Shown here one piece after another: positions 10,630-20,157 of a DNA stretch of 45,516 bases; positions within the stretch are counted from its first letter, which is position 1, and each line of letters opens with the position of its first letter. Position numbers and translations under genes: made by a program. Below the pieces are notes generated by a model. The model had not been told where the DNA came from and made no database searches. It was given only the letters and a program-made list of their open reading frames with translations. Origin of the DNA: Bacteroidota bacterium. Lineage in GTDB: Bacteria; Bacteroidota; Rhodothermia; Rhodothermales; UBA10348. The stretch covers positions 1-45,516 of the forward strand of contig JAJCYR010000062.1 of assembly GCA_029262775.1 (NCBI GenBank), read 5' to 3'.

Positions 10630-11979
10630 ATGCGGAAAGTCCATGCCTACCGGAGTGAAGTTGTGCGCACCATGTCGCTGGCCGCGCCCATCGTGGTCAC
10701 GCAGCTGGCGCACATTTCCATGAGTTTTGTCGATACGGTCATGGTCGGTCGCCTGGGCGCCGATGAACTGGCCGGCGTGGCGCTGGGAAACACGGTCTTC
10801 TTCAGCATGCTGATTTTCTGCATGGGTATCCTGATGGCCGTCGGGCCCATGGTTTCGCAGGCCTACGGGGCGGGCGACACGGAAAGTGTGGGACGATCCG
10901 TCCGGCAGGGACTCTGGATGATGGTCATCCTCGGGCTCGTGGGCTTCGTGCTCATTCGCAACGCGGATATTTTTCTCCGTCTCACGGGTCAGACGCCTGC
11001 GAACATCGACAGGAGCGTCAGCTATCTGGATGCGATCGGGTGGGGGGTATTCCCGTTTCTCGGATTCGTGGCGCTTCGCAGTTTCATGGAGGCCGTGGCA
11101 CGGCCACGGATCGTGACGGCCATCGCGCTGCTGGGTGTAGGCCTGAACATCGGTGCAAATTGGGTGCTCATGTACGGCCACTTCGGATTTCCTGCGATGG
11201 GACTCGTGGGAACCGGGTGGGCATCGACCGTCGTGTTCACGTTCACCTTCATGGCCTTGTTGGCCATTGTGGCCCGGGACCGGTCTTTTGCCGTCTACGG
11301 CATTTTTTCGCGGCTCGGGAGGCCTGATCCCACGTATTTTCGCGAACTGGTACGGATTGGCTGGCCCATCGGGACGTCGATGGGGGTCGAGATGGGACTG
11401 TTCATGGCCACGGTCCTCATGATGGGGTGGATTTCCACCACGGCGCTGGCGGCCCACCAGGTGGCCATCCAGTGCGCGGCGTTCTCCTTCATGGTGCCGC
11501 TCGGCATCGGGATGGCGACATCGGTTCGCGTCGGGCACAGTGTCGGGGAGAACAATCCCGAGGGCGCGCGTCGGGCCGGGCTGACCGGAATGGGGCTCAG
11601 CACCGGTTTCATGGCCATCGCCGCCGTATTCTTTTGGCTCATACCAGAGCGCCTCGTAGGCCTCTATCTGGACACCTCACTGGCATCGAATGCGCCGGTT
11701 GTGGAGCTTGCCGTGTCGCTGCTTGCCTTCGCAGCCGTGTTCCAGGTGGTCGATGGCGTACAGGTTTCGGCCATGGGCGCCCTTCGCGGGCTGAAAGATA
11801 CGCGCGCTCCCATGGTGCTGTCGGTCATGTCCTATTGGGGGCTTGGCCTCACATCCGGGTACGTCCTCGCCTTTCACGCCGGATTTGGCGAAAAGGGGCT
11901 CTGGATGGGCCTGGTCGTGGGCCTGGCCGTCGCCGCCGTTCTGCTGTCGCGCCGCTTCCTGGTTCAGGTCAGCAGATAG
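10630..11979 (+). CDS. MATE family efflux protein (NorM-like)
   Basis: An inner-membrane multidrug/cation antiporter of the MATE family, 449 residues with about 12 hydrophobic segments in two homologous halves. The family pattern LAAPIVVTQLAHISMSFVDTVMVGRLGADELAGVALGN is at the N-terminus (quoted by features: the VDTVMVGRLG and LAGVALG blocks). In the second half QVAIQCAAFSFMVPLGIGMATSVRVGHSVGENN is typical (key residues MVPLGIGMATSVRVG). ATG 10630 was chosen because MATE proteins begin a few residues before the first membrane helix; an earlier ATG at 10573 would add an unusual basic extension. It is divergent from the GT2 fusion gene across a 91-bp gap. Confidence 0.94.
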   Translation: MRKVHAYRSEVVRTMSLAAPIVVTQLAHISMSFVDTVMVGRLGADELAGVALGNTVFFSMLIFCMGILMAVGPMVSQAYGAGDTESVGRSVRQGLWMMVILGLVGFVLIRNADIFLRLTGQTPANIDRSVSYLDAIGWGVFPFLGFVALRSFMEAVARPRIVTAIALLGVGLNIGANWVLMYGHFGFPAMGLVGTGWASTVVFTFTFMALLAIVARDRSFAVYGIFSRLGRPDPTYFRELVRIGWPIGTSMGVEMGLFMATVLMMGWISTTALAAHQVAIQCAAFSFMVPLGIGMATSVRVGHSVGENNPEGARRAGLTGMGLSTGFMAIAAVFFWLIPERLVGLYLDTSLASNAPVVELAVSLLAFAAVFQVVDGVQVSAMGALRGLKDTRAPMVLSVMSYWGLGLTSGYVLAFHAGFGEKGLWMGLVVGLAVAAVLLSRRFLVQVSR

Positions 11980-12120
11980 ATATGTAACTTTCATTATTAC
12001 ATATCCCGTGCACCAGGAATTGACCCGATTCGGAGTAAATTCAATGTTTCATGCGTCGCGTCGCAGCGAAAAATTTGGTACGTTTCGGGATCTGTCCGTT
12101 AAACCCCACCTGTCACCTGC
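11980..12120. promoter_or_regulatory. Leader region before the alternative complex III operon, with an inverted repeat
   Basis: Directly after the MATE stop is an AT-rich perfect inverted repeat, ATATGTAA at 11980-11987 and TTACATAT at 11997-12004, with a 9-bp spacer. It could be an operator or part of a weak terminator; it has no T-run. Further on is TTGACC at 12020-12025, and TACGTTTC at 12079-12086 that loosely resembles the TAnnTTTG -7 element of Bacteroidota. No promoter can be assigned with confidence. The downstream block is a large co-directional operon, so its promoter most likely lies here. Confidence 0.4.
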
Positions 12121-12768
12121 ATGGCGCAGATTTTCAGCCGCAAAGCGAACGCCCTTCCTACGTTGTCCCTGATGGCAGCACTTGGGGGTGGCGTTTTTGC
12201 CATTTTCGCAGTTTGGTACTTTTTCTCTCCTGAATTCACGGATGTCGGCTATGCCCCGCAGCAGCCGGTAGAGTACAGTCACCGGCTCCATGCGGGTCAG
12301 TTGGGACTGGATTGCCAGTATTGCCACACGCAGGTGAAGAATGCAGCCTATTCGAACGTCCCGGCCACGCAGACATGCATGAACTGCCACAGCCAGATCC
12401 GGACCGAGTCGGTGAAGCTGCTTCCGGTACGCGAGAGTTGGGTGACCGGTGAGTCGATTGAGTGGGTCAAGGTCCACAAGCTTCCCGACTTTGCCCACTT
12501 CAGCCACGCCATTCATACCAACAACGGGGTAGGGTGTGAGACCTGTCATGGACGTATTGACCAGATGGAAGTGGTCTCGCAGGTGGAACCGCTCAGCATG
12601 GGGTGGTGCCTCGAGTGTCATCGTCAGCCGGAACTCTTCCTTCGTCCCGACGACAAAATTACGACCATGGGCTACGAGCCCCCGTCCGACTACGTCCAGC
12701 AGAACCTGCTGCGCGTAGCCAATGAGAAGATCCTGCCGCCTACGAATTGCTCAGCCTGCCATTACTGA
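12121..12768 (+). CDS. actA: Alternative complex III subunit ActA, pentahaem cytochrome c
   Basis: Periplasmic electron-carrying subunit of alternative complex III, which oxidises quinol and reduces a cytochrome c or oxidase. The 215-residue protein has an N-terminal membrane anchor (about 15-35) and five CxxCH haem-c sites at 65-69, 86-90, 139-143, 163-167 and 210-214. The last sits two residues from the C-terminus. Extra histidines (for example H54, H57, H126, H129) are candidates for axial ligands. It is the first gene of the act-cox operon, with 6 bp to actB. Confidence 0.95.
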   Translation: MAQIFSRKANALPTLSLMAALGGGVFAIFAVWYFFSPEFTDVGYAPQQPVEYSHRLHAGQLGLDCQYCHTQVKNAAYSNVPATQTCMNCHSQIRTESVKLLPVRESWVTGESIEWVKVHKLPDFAHFSHAIHTNNGVGCETCHGRIDQMEVVSQVEPLSMGWCLECHRQPELFLRPDDKITTMGYEPPSDYVQQNLLRVANEKILPPTNCSACHY

Positions 12769-12774
12769 TTCATC

Positions 12775-15700
12775 ATGATCGAGCTTCCAGTCATTGATGC
12801 TGTGCCGACGGGGGATGACGCAAGTTCCCCCAGAACCCGCTTCTGGCGCAGCGTAAGCCAATTGGAGCGTTCTCCCGAGTTTCGGGAGATTGCCTCCAAC
12901 GAATTTGTCCCAGGTGCCTCCGAGTCGCCCGGTGGGGCATCGAGGCGTCAGTTCCTTCAGGTCATGGGTGCTTCCATGGCGCTGGCCGGTCTTACGGCCT
13001 GCCGTCGACCGGTCCAGACCATTGTACCGTTTTCCAGGCCCCCCGAGCACCGTATTCCGGGTGTCCCCGTCCATTATGCGACATCCATGCCGTTCCGTGG
13101 CTCGCTGCGGCCCCTACTGGTGGAAAGCACGGACGGGCGGCCGACGAAAATTGAGGGTAACCCCGATCACCCGGAAGTACAGGGTGCATCTACGGCGCTC
13201 GAGCAGGCCGCGCTTCTGGGGCTCTACGACCCGGACCGCTCCCAACACGTCCTTCGCGATGGCGTCATATCGGACTGGAACGCCTTCAAGCAGGCCGTAG
13301 CGGCGCTTTCCGCCTCATCGCGGGTACTTGTCATGGCCGAGCCTGACTCGTCCATGACCATGGCGCGCGTCCGCCAGGAACTCTCCGAGGCGTACGCCAA
13401 TGTACGATTCGTGGAATACGACCATGCGACGGCACGTCGCGTGTCGCGCGGGTATGCAGCGGCATTTGGTCGGTCCGTCCGTCCCATCCATCATTTTTCC
13501 AAGGCGCGCGTCATCCTCTCGCTCGACGCGGATTTTCTTGCGCCCACCGACCCCGACGCCGTCTGGAATACGCGCGAGTTTGCGCGCAGCCGCCGTATAG
13601 AGGAAACGGGCTCCATGAGTCGACTCTACTCGGTGGAAAGTGCCTATACCATTACGGGTGGCATGGCCGACAACCGCCTGCGCCTGAAATCGGGCGACGT
13701 GGGAGCCTTCGCTGCCGCTCTGGCAGGAGCGCTCGGACTGCACGGCTCGCGCGTACCCGCCTTTTCGGACCACGCATGGGTTACCGAACTGGCCCGCGAA
13801 CTCCGCGCCGCCGGTACGGGTGCCGTGATTGTAGCGGGCGACCATCAGCCCGTTGAAGTACACACACTGGTTGCGGCCATGAACCGCGAACTCGGAGCCG
13901 TCTCCAACACGGTGACGCTGCTCGATGCGGGTGACGCGGCATCAGACATGCATGAAGAAATGGGCGCCGCCCTCGGTGAGCTGAACGCCGGCAACGTGGA
14001 CGTTCTGGTAACACTCGGCGTCAATCCGCTCTATGACCACGCTGAACTGGCCAATGCCTTCGCGAAGGCTGGCATGCGGATCCACGTGGGACTGTACGTG
14101 GATGAATCGGCGGCCGGATCCACGTGGCATGTTCCCGAGACGCATTTTCTCGAAGCCTGGGGAGACGGGCGGTCGCGCCAGGGGAATCCGGCCGTTGTGC
14201 AGCCCCTGATTGCACCGCTCTACGACGATGCCCATTCGGGAGCTGAAGTACTGGGTCTGCTCGCTTCGGGATCGGAGCAGTTCGGCTACGACCTGGTGCG
14301 CGGTACCTGGCGGAATGTGCTGTCCGGGAATTTCGAGAAGGCCTGGCGGAAGATTATTCATGACGGATTCGTGGCCGACGAAACCTTCCCGACGGTCACG
14401 CCCGCTGTTGACCGGCCGGCTGTGTCGACGGCGGCATCGGGCCTGGGTTCTGCGTCGGCTCCGGAGTTGGAGGTCGTGGTGCGTCACGACAACAAGGTGT
14501 TCGATGGACGCTATGCCAATAACGCATGGCTACAGGAACTGCCCGATGCCACGACGAAGGTCGTGTGGGACAACGTGGCTGCCATGAGTCCTGCCACGGC
14601 GGAGCGGATCGGTGCATCGGCCAAGCTGTCGGGTGGGAAGTACTACACGGATACGATTTCGGTCAGCGTCGGTGGCGCATCGGTCGAGCTGCCGGTATGG
14701 ATCCAGCCGGGAATTGCTGAGGGGTCGATCCAGGTAACGACGGGGTATGGCAGGAGCATTGCATCGACCCGTGAAGAACGCAGAACGAACCTGTTCGATC
14801 TGGACGATTACACGGACGTCTACGGAAAGGGCGCTATTGCGACGGGCGTGGGTTCCAATGTGTCACCACTCATGCAGGGAGGCGGCCGCATTCTGCCGGC
14901 GTCGGTAAGCAGGTCAGGATCGGACTACATGGTGGCATCGACCCAGGATCACGGAGCGATTGAGGAGGAAGGCGCGGAAGTGGCGCGCCGTGGGCTGTTC
15001 CGCATGGCGACGGCTGAGGAATACCGGGCGAACCCTGATTTTGTGAAGGATTCCGAGGCGGCTCCCATCAAGGAGGACTGGTCGGACTATCCGGCGCTCT
15101 GGCAGGACAATCACCCCACGTTGACGCCGGAAATGCAGAACACGCTCTACAGCGCGCAGCAGTGGGGTATGGTGATTGACCTCAACACGTGCACGGGCTG
15201 CAATGCGTGTGTGGTGGCGTGTCAGTCGGAGAACAGCATCCAGGTGGTGGGCAAGGAAGAGGTGGCCAGGGGCCGTGAAATGCACTGGATTCGGCTCGAC
15301 CGGTACTTCGTGAGCGGGGACGGTGCAAGCTTCGAGGATCCTCAGATGGTGCTACAGCCCGTTCCATGCATGCATTGCGAGAATGCCCCCTGTGAGCAGG
15401 TCTGTCCGGTCGCGGCAACCGTGCACTCACCCGACGGAACGAACCAGATGATTTACAACCGGTGTATCGGGACGCGCTACTGCGCCAACAATTGCCCGTA
15501 CAAGGTGCGCCGGTTCAACTTCTTCAACTGGACGAAGACACTGCCTGTGTCGACGCACATGGCGCAGAATCCGAACGTGACCGTGCGTTCACGTGGTGTG
15601 ATGGAGAAGTGCTCGTACTGTATTCAGCGCGTGCGCGAGGTCAACAAGCAGGCAAATATTGAGGAACGTCCCATCAGGGATGGCGAGGTGGTCACGGCGT

Positions 15701-15891
15701 GTCAGCAGGCGTGTCCGGCCGAGGCCATCACGTTCGGAAACCTGGCCGATCCTGGATCGCAGGTGTCGCAGGCCCGGAAGTCAGACCGCCGCTATGAGAT
15801 GCTGGCAGAATTGTCCGTCAAACCCCGGACCAGCTATCTGGGTCGCATACGCAACCCGAATCCCACCCTAATTTCCAACGATAACGCGTAA
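12775..15891 (+). CDS. actB: Alternative complex III subunit ActB, molybdopterin-oxidoreductase-like iron-sulfur protein
   Basis: Large periplasmic subunit (1038 residues) that wires quinol-derived electrons through Fe-S clusters. The N-terminal two-thirds resembles the molybdopterin oxidoreductase fold, which in this family carries no cofactor. The C-terminal third is a ferredoxin-like domain with four cysteine groups: CTGCNACVVAC (about 806-816), CMHCENAPCEQVC (about 864-876), CIGTRYCANNC (about 898-908), and CSYC with CQQAC (about 945-980). Twin arginines in SRRQFLQVMG (57-60) precede a hydrophobic stretch ending in LTAC (C76). This suggests Tat export with possible lipid attachment at C76. 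The stop abuts the actC start with no gap. Confidence 0.95.
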   Translation: MIELPVIDAVPTGDDASSPRTRFWRSVSQLERSPEFREIASNEFVPGASESPGGASRRQFLQVMGASMALAGLTACRRPVQTIVPFSRPPEHRIPGVPVHYATSMPFRGSLRPLLVESTDGRPTKIEGNPDHPEVQGASTALEQAALLGLYDPDRSQHVLRDGVISDWNAFKQAVAALSASSRVLVMAEPDSSMTMARVRQELSEAYANVRFVEYDHATARRVSRGYAAAFGRSVRPIHHFSKARVILSLDADFLAPTDPDAVWNTREFARSRRIEETGSMSRLYSVESAYTITGGMADNRLRLKSGDVGAFAAALAGALGLHGSRVPAFSDHAWVTELARELRAAGTGAVIVAGDHQPVEVHTLVAAMNRELGAVSNTVTLLDAGDAASDMHEEMGAALGELNAGNVDVLVTLGVNPLYDHAELANAFAKAGMRIHVGLYVDESAAGSTWHVPETHFLEAWGDGRSRQGNPAVVQPLIAPLYDDAHSGAEVLGLLASGSEQFGYDLVRGTWRNVLSGNFEKAWRKIIHDGFVADETFPTVTPAVDRPAVSTAASGLGSASAPELEVVVRHDNKVFDGRYANNAWLQELPDATTKVVWDNVAAMSPATAERIGASAKLSGGKYYTDTISVSVGGASVELPVWIQPGIAEGSIQVTTGYGRSIASTREERRTNLFDLDDYTDVYGKGAIATGVGSNVSPLMQGGGRILPASVSRSGSDYMVASTQDHGAIEEEGAEVARRGLFRMATAEEYRANPDFVKDSEAAPIKEDWSDYPALWQDNHPTLTPEMQNTLYSAQQWGMVIDLNTCTGCNACVVACQSENSIQVVGKEEVARGREMHWIRLDRYFVSGDGASFEDPQMVLQPVPCMHCENAPCEQVCPVAATVHSPDGTNQMIYNRCIGTRYCANNCPYKVRRFNFFNWTKTLPVSTHMAQNPNVTVRSRGVMEKCSYCIQRVREVNKQANIEERPIRDGEVVTACQQACPAEAITFGNLADPGSQVSQARKSDRRYEMLAELSVKPRTSYLGRIRNPNPTLISNDNA

Positions 15892-17361
15892 ATGCCCGTG
15901 AGTTCGGCAGATTCGGAAAAGACGCTCGCCAACACGGCCGATTATCATGCGGAGGCGCCCCTCGTAAAGGGGAACCTGAGCTTCCATGATATCACGGAGC
16001 TCGTGACGGCCCATACGGAGAAAATAACGCCGCTGGCCTGGTGGGGAGCCTTCTCGCTGGCCAACATTGGACTGCTGTTGCTGGTAGCCATGGTGGCCTA
16101 CCTGTTCTGGAACGGCACGGGCGTGTGGGGCCTGAACAACCCGGTTGGCTGGGGCTATGCCATCGTGAACTTCGTGTTCTGGGTCGGTATCGGTCACGCC
16201 GGCACCCTGATTTCAGCCATTCTCTTCCTGTTCCGGCAGCAGTGGCGTACGGGGATCAATCGGGCGGCCGAGGCGATGACCATTTTTGCGGTCATGTGTG
16301 CACTCGTCTTCCCGACCATCCACGTCGGTCGCGTGTGGGCCATCTACTGGACACTGCCCATTCCAAACCAGATGGAAATGTGGCCGCAGTTCAAGAGCCC
16401 GCTACTCTGGGATGTGTTCGCCGTTTCGGTCTACTTTACGGTGAGTCTTGTTTTCTGGTACGTGGGCCTCATTCCGGACATTGCCACCATGCGCGACCGG
16501 GCGACGACGAAGGTGCGCCGCATGGTCACAGGGGTGCTCTCCATGGGCTGGACGGGCGCGAATCGCCACTGGCGCAACTACGAGAAGGCGTACCTGCTTC
16601 TGGCAGCGCTCGCTACGCCCCTCGTGCTGTCCGTTCATTCGGTCGTGTCCTTTGACTTTGCCGTTTCCATTGTGCCCGGCTGGCATACGACTATTTTCCC
16701 GCCCTACTTCGTCGCGGGCGCTATTTTCTCTGGTTTTGCCATGGTGGTCACGCTCATGGTGGTGGCCCGCAAGGTGTACGGCATCCAGAATATCATTACG
16801 ATCGAACACCTGGAGAAGATGAATATCATCATTCTCCTGACGGGCACGATGGTTGGGTTTGCGTACATCACCGAGTTCTTCATGGCCTGGTACTCGGGGG
16901 TCCAGTACGAGCAGTATGCCTTCCTGAACCGCGCTTTTGGACCGTATGCATGGGCCTATTGGACCATGATGACGTGTAACCTTGTATTCCCCCAGTTTTA
17001 CTGGATCAAGAGGCTGCGGCGGTCGGTGCCATTCATGTTTGCGATTTCCATATTCGTGAATATTGGCATGTGGTTCGAGCGCTTCGTGATTACGGTCATA
17101 TCGCTGCACAGGGATTACCTGCCCAGCTCCTGGGACTACTACACGCCCACATTTGTCGACGTGCTGACGTTCGTCGGGACGTTCGGGCTGTTTTTTACGT
17201 TCTTCCTGCTCTTCCTGCGATTCATTCCCATGGTAGCCATTTCGGAGGTGAAAGGCGTCTTGCCGGAAGCCGATCCGCACTTCTACCATCACGAAGGGGA
17301 TGGGCATGATCGCACGCATGACGTCTCCCTGGCCACGGAACACGACCACACTCAGTCTTGA
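15892..17361 (+). CDS. actC: Alternative complex III subunit ActC, NrfD/PsrC-like quinol-binding membrane protein
   Basis: Integral membrane subunit of the NrfD/PsrC superfamily, 489 residues with about ten hydrophobic helices. It is expected to bind quinol near the periplasmic side and to pair with ActB. Family sequence is clear: [19 protein letters not shown] near the N-terminus, [67 protein letters not shown]. The histidine/aspartate-rich C-terminal tail is soluble. It is 7 bp upstream of actD. Confidence 0.95.
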   Translation: MPVSSADSEKTLANTADYHAEAPLVKGNLSFHDITELVTAHTEKITPLAWWGAFSLANIGLLLLVAMVAYLFWNGTGVWGLNNPVGWGYAIVNFVFWVGIGHAGTLISAILFLFRQQWRTGINRAAEAMTIFAVMCALVFPTIHVGRVWAIYWTLPIPNQMEMWPQFKSPLLWDVFAVSVYFTVSLVFWYVGLIPDIATMRDRATTKVRRMVTGVLSMGWTGANRHWRNYEKAYLLLAALATPLVLSVHSVVSFDFAVSIVPGWHTTIFPPYFVAGAIFSGFAMVVTLMVVARKVYGIQNIITIEHLEKMNIIILLTGTMVGFAYITEFFMAWYSGVQYEQYAFLNRAFGPYAWAYWTMMTCNLVFPQFYWIKRLRRSVPFMFAISIFVNIGMWFERFVITVISLHRDYLPSSWDYYTPTFVDVLTFVGTFGLFFTFFLLFLRFIPMVAISEVKGVLPEADPHFYHHEGDGHDRTHDVSLATEHDHTQS

Positions 17362-17368
17362 TAGAACC

Positions 17369-17971
17369 ATGTTGAATCAACTTGCTACAGAAGTCAAGGC
17401 AACGATGGGTATCTACGAACCGGGCCCGGGTACCGTCTACGGTATGTTGGCTGAGTTCACGGATCCCGGCGCCCTCTACACGGCGGCCAAGGCTGTCCGG
17501 GAGGCAGGCTACAAGCGATTTGATACGCACAGCCCGTTTCCCATTCACGGGATGGACAAGGCTATGGGGCTGCCCAACTCCAAGGTGGGGTTCATTACGC
17601 TGGGGGGGGGCATTGCCGGTCTGGCGCTCGCAACCTGGCTGCAGTGGTGGACGGGAACCGTCAACTATCCCGTGAACATCTCGGGTAAGCCGTTTTTCGC
17701 ATTCGAGCCGTCCATTCCGATCATGTTTGAACTGACGGTGCTTTTCGCGGCGCTGGCGACCGTTGCCGGCATGTTTGCCATGAACGGACTGCCCCGGCTC
17801 TACAATCCCCTGTTCTATTCCGACAATTTCGCCCGCGCCTCAGACGATGCCTTTTTCATCCACGTGGCAGCGGACGACTCCAATTTTGACGCGAATGGCA
17901 CAAGTGCCCTGTTGGAGAGCCTGGGTGGTCGCAATATTGAAATAATCCACGACCGCGGAGACGCCGAGTAA
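17369..17971 (+). CDS. actD: Alternative complex III subunit ActD (DUF3341)
   Basis: Small membrane subunit of alternative complex III, 200 residues with two hydrophobic helices (about 74-96 and 124-146). An N-terminal soluble part carries the family pattern GMLAEFTDPGALYTAA and YKRFDTHSPFPIHGMD. No cofactor motif is seen, as is usual for ActD. ATG 17369 was chosen since it follows the actC stop by 7 bp and starts the conserved sequence; the open frame extends 69 bp further upstream inside actC. Confidence 0.93.
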   Translation: MLNQLATEVKATMGIYEPGPGTVYGMLAEFTDPGALYTAAKAVREAGYKRFDTHSPFPIHGMDKAMGLPNSKVGFITLGGGIAGLALATWLQWWTGTVNYPVNISGKPFFAFEPSIPIMFELTVLFAALATVAGMFAMNGLPRLYNPLFYSDNFARASDDAFFIHVAADDSNFDANGTSALLESLGGRNIEIIHDRGDAE

Positions 17972-17973
17972 TC

Positions 17974-18570
17974 ATGAGAAGACAATTCTTACCCGCCCTG
18001 TTGGTGCTGGCGGCACTGCTGATCGGTGGATGCCAAGGCGCCATTTCGGACAAGCCTCCCGTGCATATAAACCCCAATATGGATTCGCAGGAGAAATTCA
18101 GGGCGCAGACTGCGAATAGTTTTTTTGCAGACGGTCGCGCTATGCGTAAACCCGTTCCAGGAACCGTAGCACGTGGGTTTCTCCAGGAGGATCCTGTATG
18201 GTGGACAGGGAGGAACGAGGACGGGTCCTGGGCTTCGTTTCCGAACGAATTGACGCTGGAGGTCATGGAGCGTGGCCGGGAGCGCTACGACATTTATTGC
18301 TCGGTGTGTCACGGACTGGCCGGTGACGGCAAGGGCATCATCATGACGGGAGGGTACGGTTTCGTCCCTGCCCCCACGTTTCACTCCGATCTGCTTCGTG
18401 CCCGTGAGGATGGCTACTTCTTCGACGTGGCGTCCTACGGAATCAGAAGCATGCCGGGGTACGGCACCCAGGTTCCCGTGGCGGACCGCTGGGCTATTGT
18501 GGCCTACATACGTGCACTTCAACGTAGTCAGTACGCCCAGGCGTCCGACGTTCCCGAAAATCAGCGATGA
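17974..18570 (+). CDS. actE: Alternative complex III subunit ActE, monohaem cytochrome c lipoprotein
   Basis: Periplasmic c-type cytochrome subunit. The 198-residue precursor has a short signal peptide ending in a lipobox LIGGC (C20), so it is probably membrane-anchored by lipid. One haem-c site, CSVCH, is at 109-113, with a likely methionine ligand in RSMPGYG (M160). It starts 2 bp after actD, and its stop overlaps the actF start by 4 bp (ATGA). It is a candidate route for electrons out of the complex towards the oxidase. Confidence 0.94.
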   Translation: MRRQFLPALLVLAALLIGGCQGAISDKPPVHINPNMDSQEKFRAQTANSFFADGRAMRKPVPGTVARGFLQEDPVWWTGRNEDGSWASFPNELTLEVMERGRERYDIYCSVCHGLAGDGKGIIMTGGYGFVPAPTFHSDLLRAREDGYFFDVASYGIRSMPGYGTQVPVADRWAIVAYIRALQRSQYAQASDVPENQR

Positions 18571-19820
18571 GCATGGGTATCAGGAAAAGTAATCCGTTTA
18601 TGTGGCTGCTGGACCCCCTCAGTCCTACGTCCGCCAGTGCGCCGTACCGCTTCGCCTGGTCCCAATCGGCGTGGTTGTTGCCGCTGGCGGTAGGTATTGC
18701 CGGTCTGACGGTCAGTGCGGTAGGCTGGGCCACGAACGCGTCCCAGTTCTATTTTTCCTACCTCGTCGGATGGGCGTTCTGTCTGTCACTGGCTCTTGGT
18801 GGGCTCTTCTTCGTATTGATTCAGCACCTGACGAAGGCGCGCTGGAGCGTGGTGGTCCGCCGGATCCCCGAAACGCTGTTGTGGTCATTTCCGCTGCTCG
18901 CCGTGCTGGGCATACCCCTTCTTTTTGGTATGCACGACCTCTATCACTGGACCCATCTGGAACTCTTCGACCCATCCAGTTCGTCCTACGATCCGGTTCT
19001 GGCGGGTAAGCAGGGCTATCTGAATTCGACGTTCTTCATTGCCCGGCTGGTCTTCTACTTTGCGGTCTGGACCATCATCGCCTACAAGCTCTACACGCGG
19101 AGCATTCGGCAGGATGTGGAGGGCGGCGCAGACATTCCGGCTCAGCAACGTTTCACCAGTGCCTGGGGACTGGCGTTGAGCGCAGTGACCGTTTCCTTTG
19201 CAGCGTTCGACATTTTGATGTCACTCGATCCGCACTGGTTCTCCACCATTTTCGGTGTGTACTTTTTCTCGGGCAGCTTCATGAGCATTATGGCATTCAC
19301 CGCCGTCGTGGCGATGATCCTGCAGAAGAAGGGCATGCTCAAGGGCGTCGTCACGACAGAGCATTATCAGGATCTGGGCAAGTTCCTGTTCGGTTTCGTG
19401 GTGTTCTGGGCGTATATCGCGTTCAGTCAGTACATGCTCATCTGGTACGCCAACCTTCCCGAGGAGACGCTCTTTTTCCGGCATCGACTGGAGCACGGCT
19501 GGGAAGTGCACAGTGCGGCCCTGCTCATCCTGCACTTCATACTGCCATTTACCATTCTTATCGGCCGTTGGGCCAAGCGTATGCTTCCGGTGCTGGCGTT
19601 CATGTCGATCTGGATGCTGGTGATGCAGTGGTTCGACCTGTTCTGGATTGCCATGCCCGTTCTACATGAACACGCGCAGTTCAGCCTTTATGACCTGGCA
19701 GCCTGGTTCGGTCTGACCGGTGTGTTCATGGCTGCGTTCATGTTCCGCCTCAGCCGGCATGCACTCGTGCCGGAGAAGGACCCGAATCTTGCCACCTCCA
19801 TTGCATTCACCAATACTTGA
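18567..19820 (+). CDS. actF: Alternative complex III subunit ActF, NrfD-like membrane protein
   Basis: Second NrfD-like integral membrane subunit of alternative complex III, 417 residues with about ten hydrophobic helices and a short N-terminal cytoplasmic stretch. Typical blocks include the YLVGWAFCLSLALGGLFF helix, IQHLTKARWSVVVRR, MSLDPHWFSTIFGVYFF, FAYIAFSQYMLIWYANLPEE-like sequence and RHRLEHGW. In known structures ActF lacks bound haem or Fe-S and has been discussed as part of a proton path; nothing here contradicts that. A second in-frame ATG two codons downstream is a possible alternative start. Confidence 0.94.
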   Translation: MSMGIRKSNPFMWLLDPLSPTSASAPYRFAWSQSAWLLPLAVGIAGLTVSAVGWATNASQFYFSYLVGWAFCLSLALGGLFFVLIQHLTKARWSVVVRRIPETLLWSFPLLAVLGIPLLFGMHDLYHWTHLELFDPSSSSYDPVLAGKQGYLNSTFFIARLVFYFAVWTIIAYKLYTRSIRQDVEGGADIPAQQRFTSAWGLALSAVTVSFAAFDILMSLDPHWFSTIFGVYFFSGSFMSIMAFTAVVAMILQKKGMLKGVVTTEHYQDLGKFLFGFVVFWAYIAFSQYMLIWYANLPEETLFFRHRLEHGWEVHSAALLILHFILPFTILIGRWAKRMLPVLAFMSIWMLVMQWFDLFWIAMPVLHEHAQFSLYDLAAWFGLTGVFMAAFMFRLSRHALVPEKDPNLATSIAFTNT

Positions 19821-19823
19821 GTC

Positions 19824-20129
19824 ATGAGTGATCCCGTTACAGGCGTCGAGCCGGAAGGAATCAGTGCGTCGGCCATCGGAGCCGTGGCTGCCGTGTCTAT
19901 TGTGGCCATCATTGTTCTCGTGGTGGCCGGCTGGGTCATTTCGCAGGAGCGCTTCAAGAGCATTGATTTCGAGGTCACGGAAATCTCCGGTTATCCGGTA
20001 AAGCAGGAGACAGAAACGTCCGGGAGAGCGCTTTTGATGGGCTACGAACGTCTGGATGACGAATCGAATATCTATCGAATCCCCATAGACCGAGCCATGG
20101 AACTGATTGTGGAGGAATCCGGCAGGTAG
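19824..20129 (+). CDS. Small single-helix membrane protein in the act-cox operon
   Basis: Not recognised. The 101-residue product starts 3 bp after actF. One strong membrane helix (about 19-40, AAVSIVAIIVLVVAGWVI) follows a short polar N-terminus. A soluble tail (about 41-101) ends in IPIDRAMELIVEESGR. A sentence of the form YRIPIDRAMELI occurs in cytochrome-c-oxidase-associated contexts of this phylum as far as I recall, but I cannot name a family. Position between actF and sco suggests an assembly factor or accessory subunit of the respiratory complex. Confidence 0.75.
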   Translation: MSDPVTGVEPEGISASAIGAVAAVSIVAIIVLVVAGWVISQERFKSIDFEVTEISGYPVKQETETSGRALLMGYERLDDESNIYRIPIDRAMELIVEESGR

Positions 20130-20157
20130 TCGTGCGGTATACCCCTGCACGTTGATC

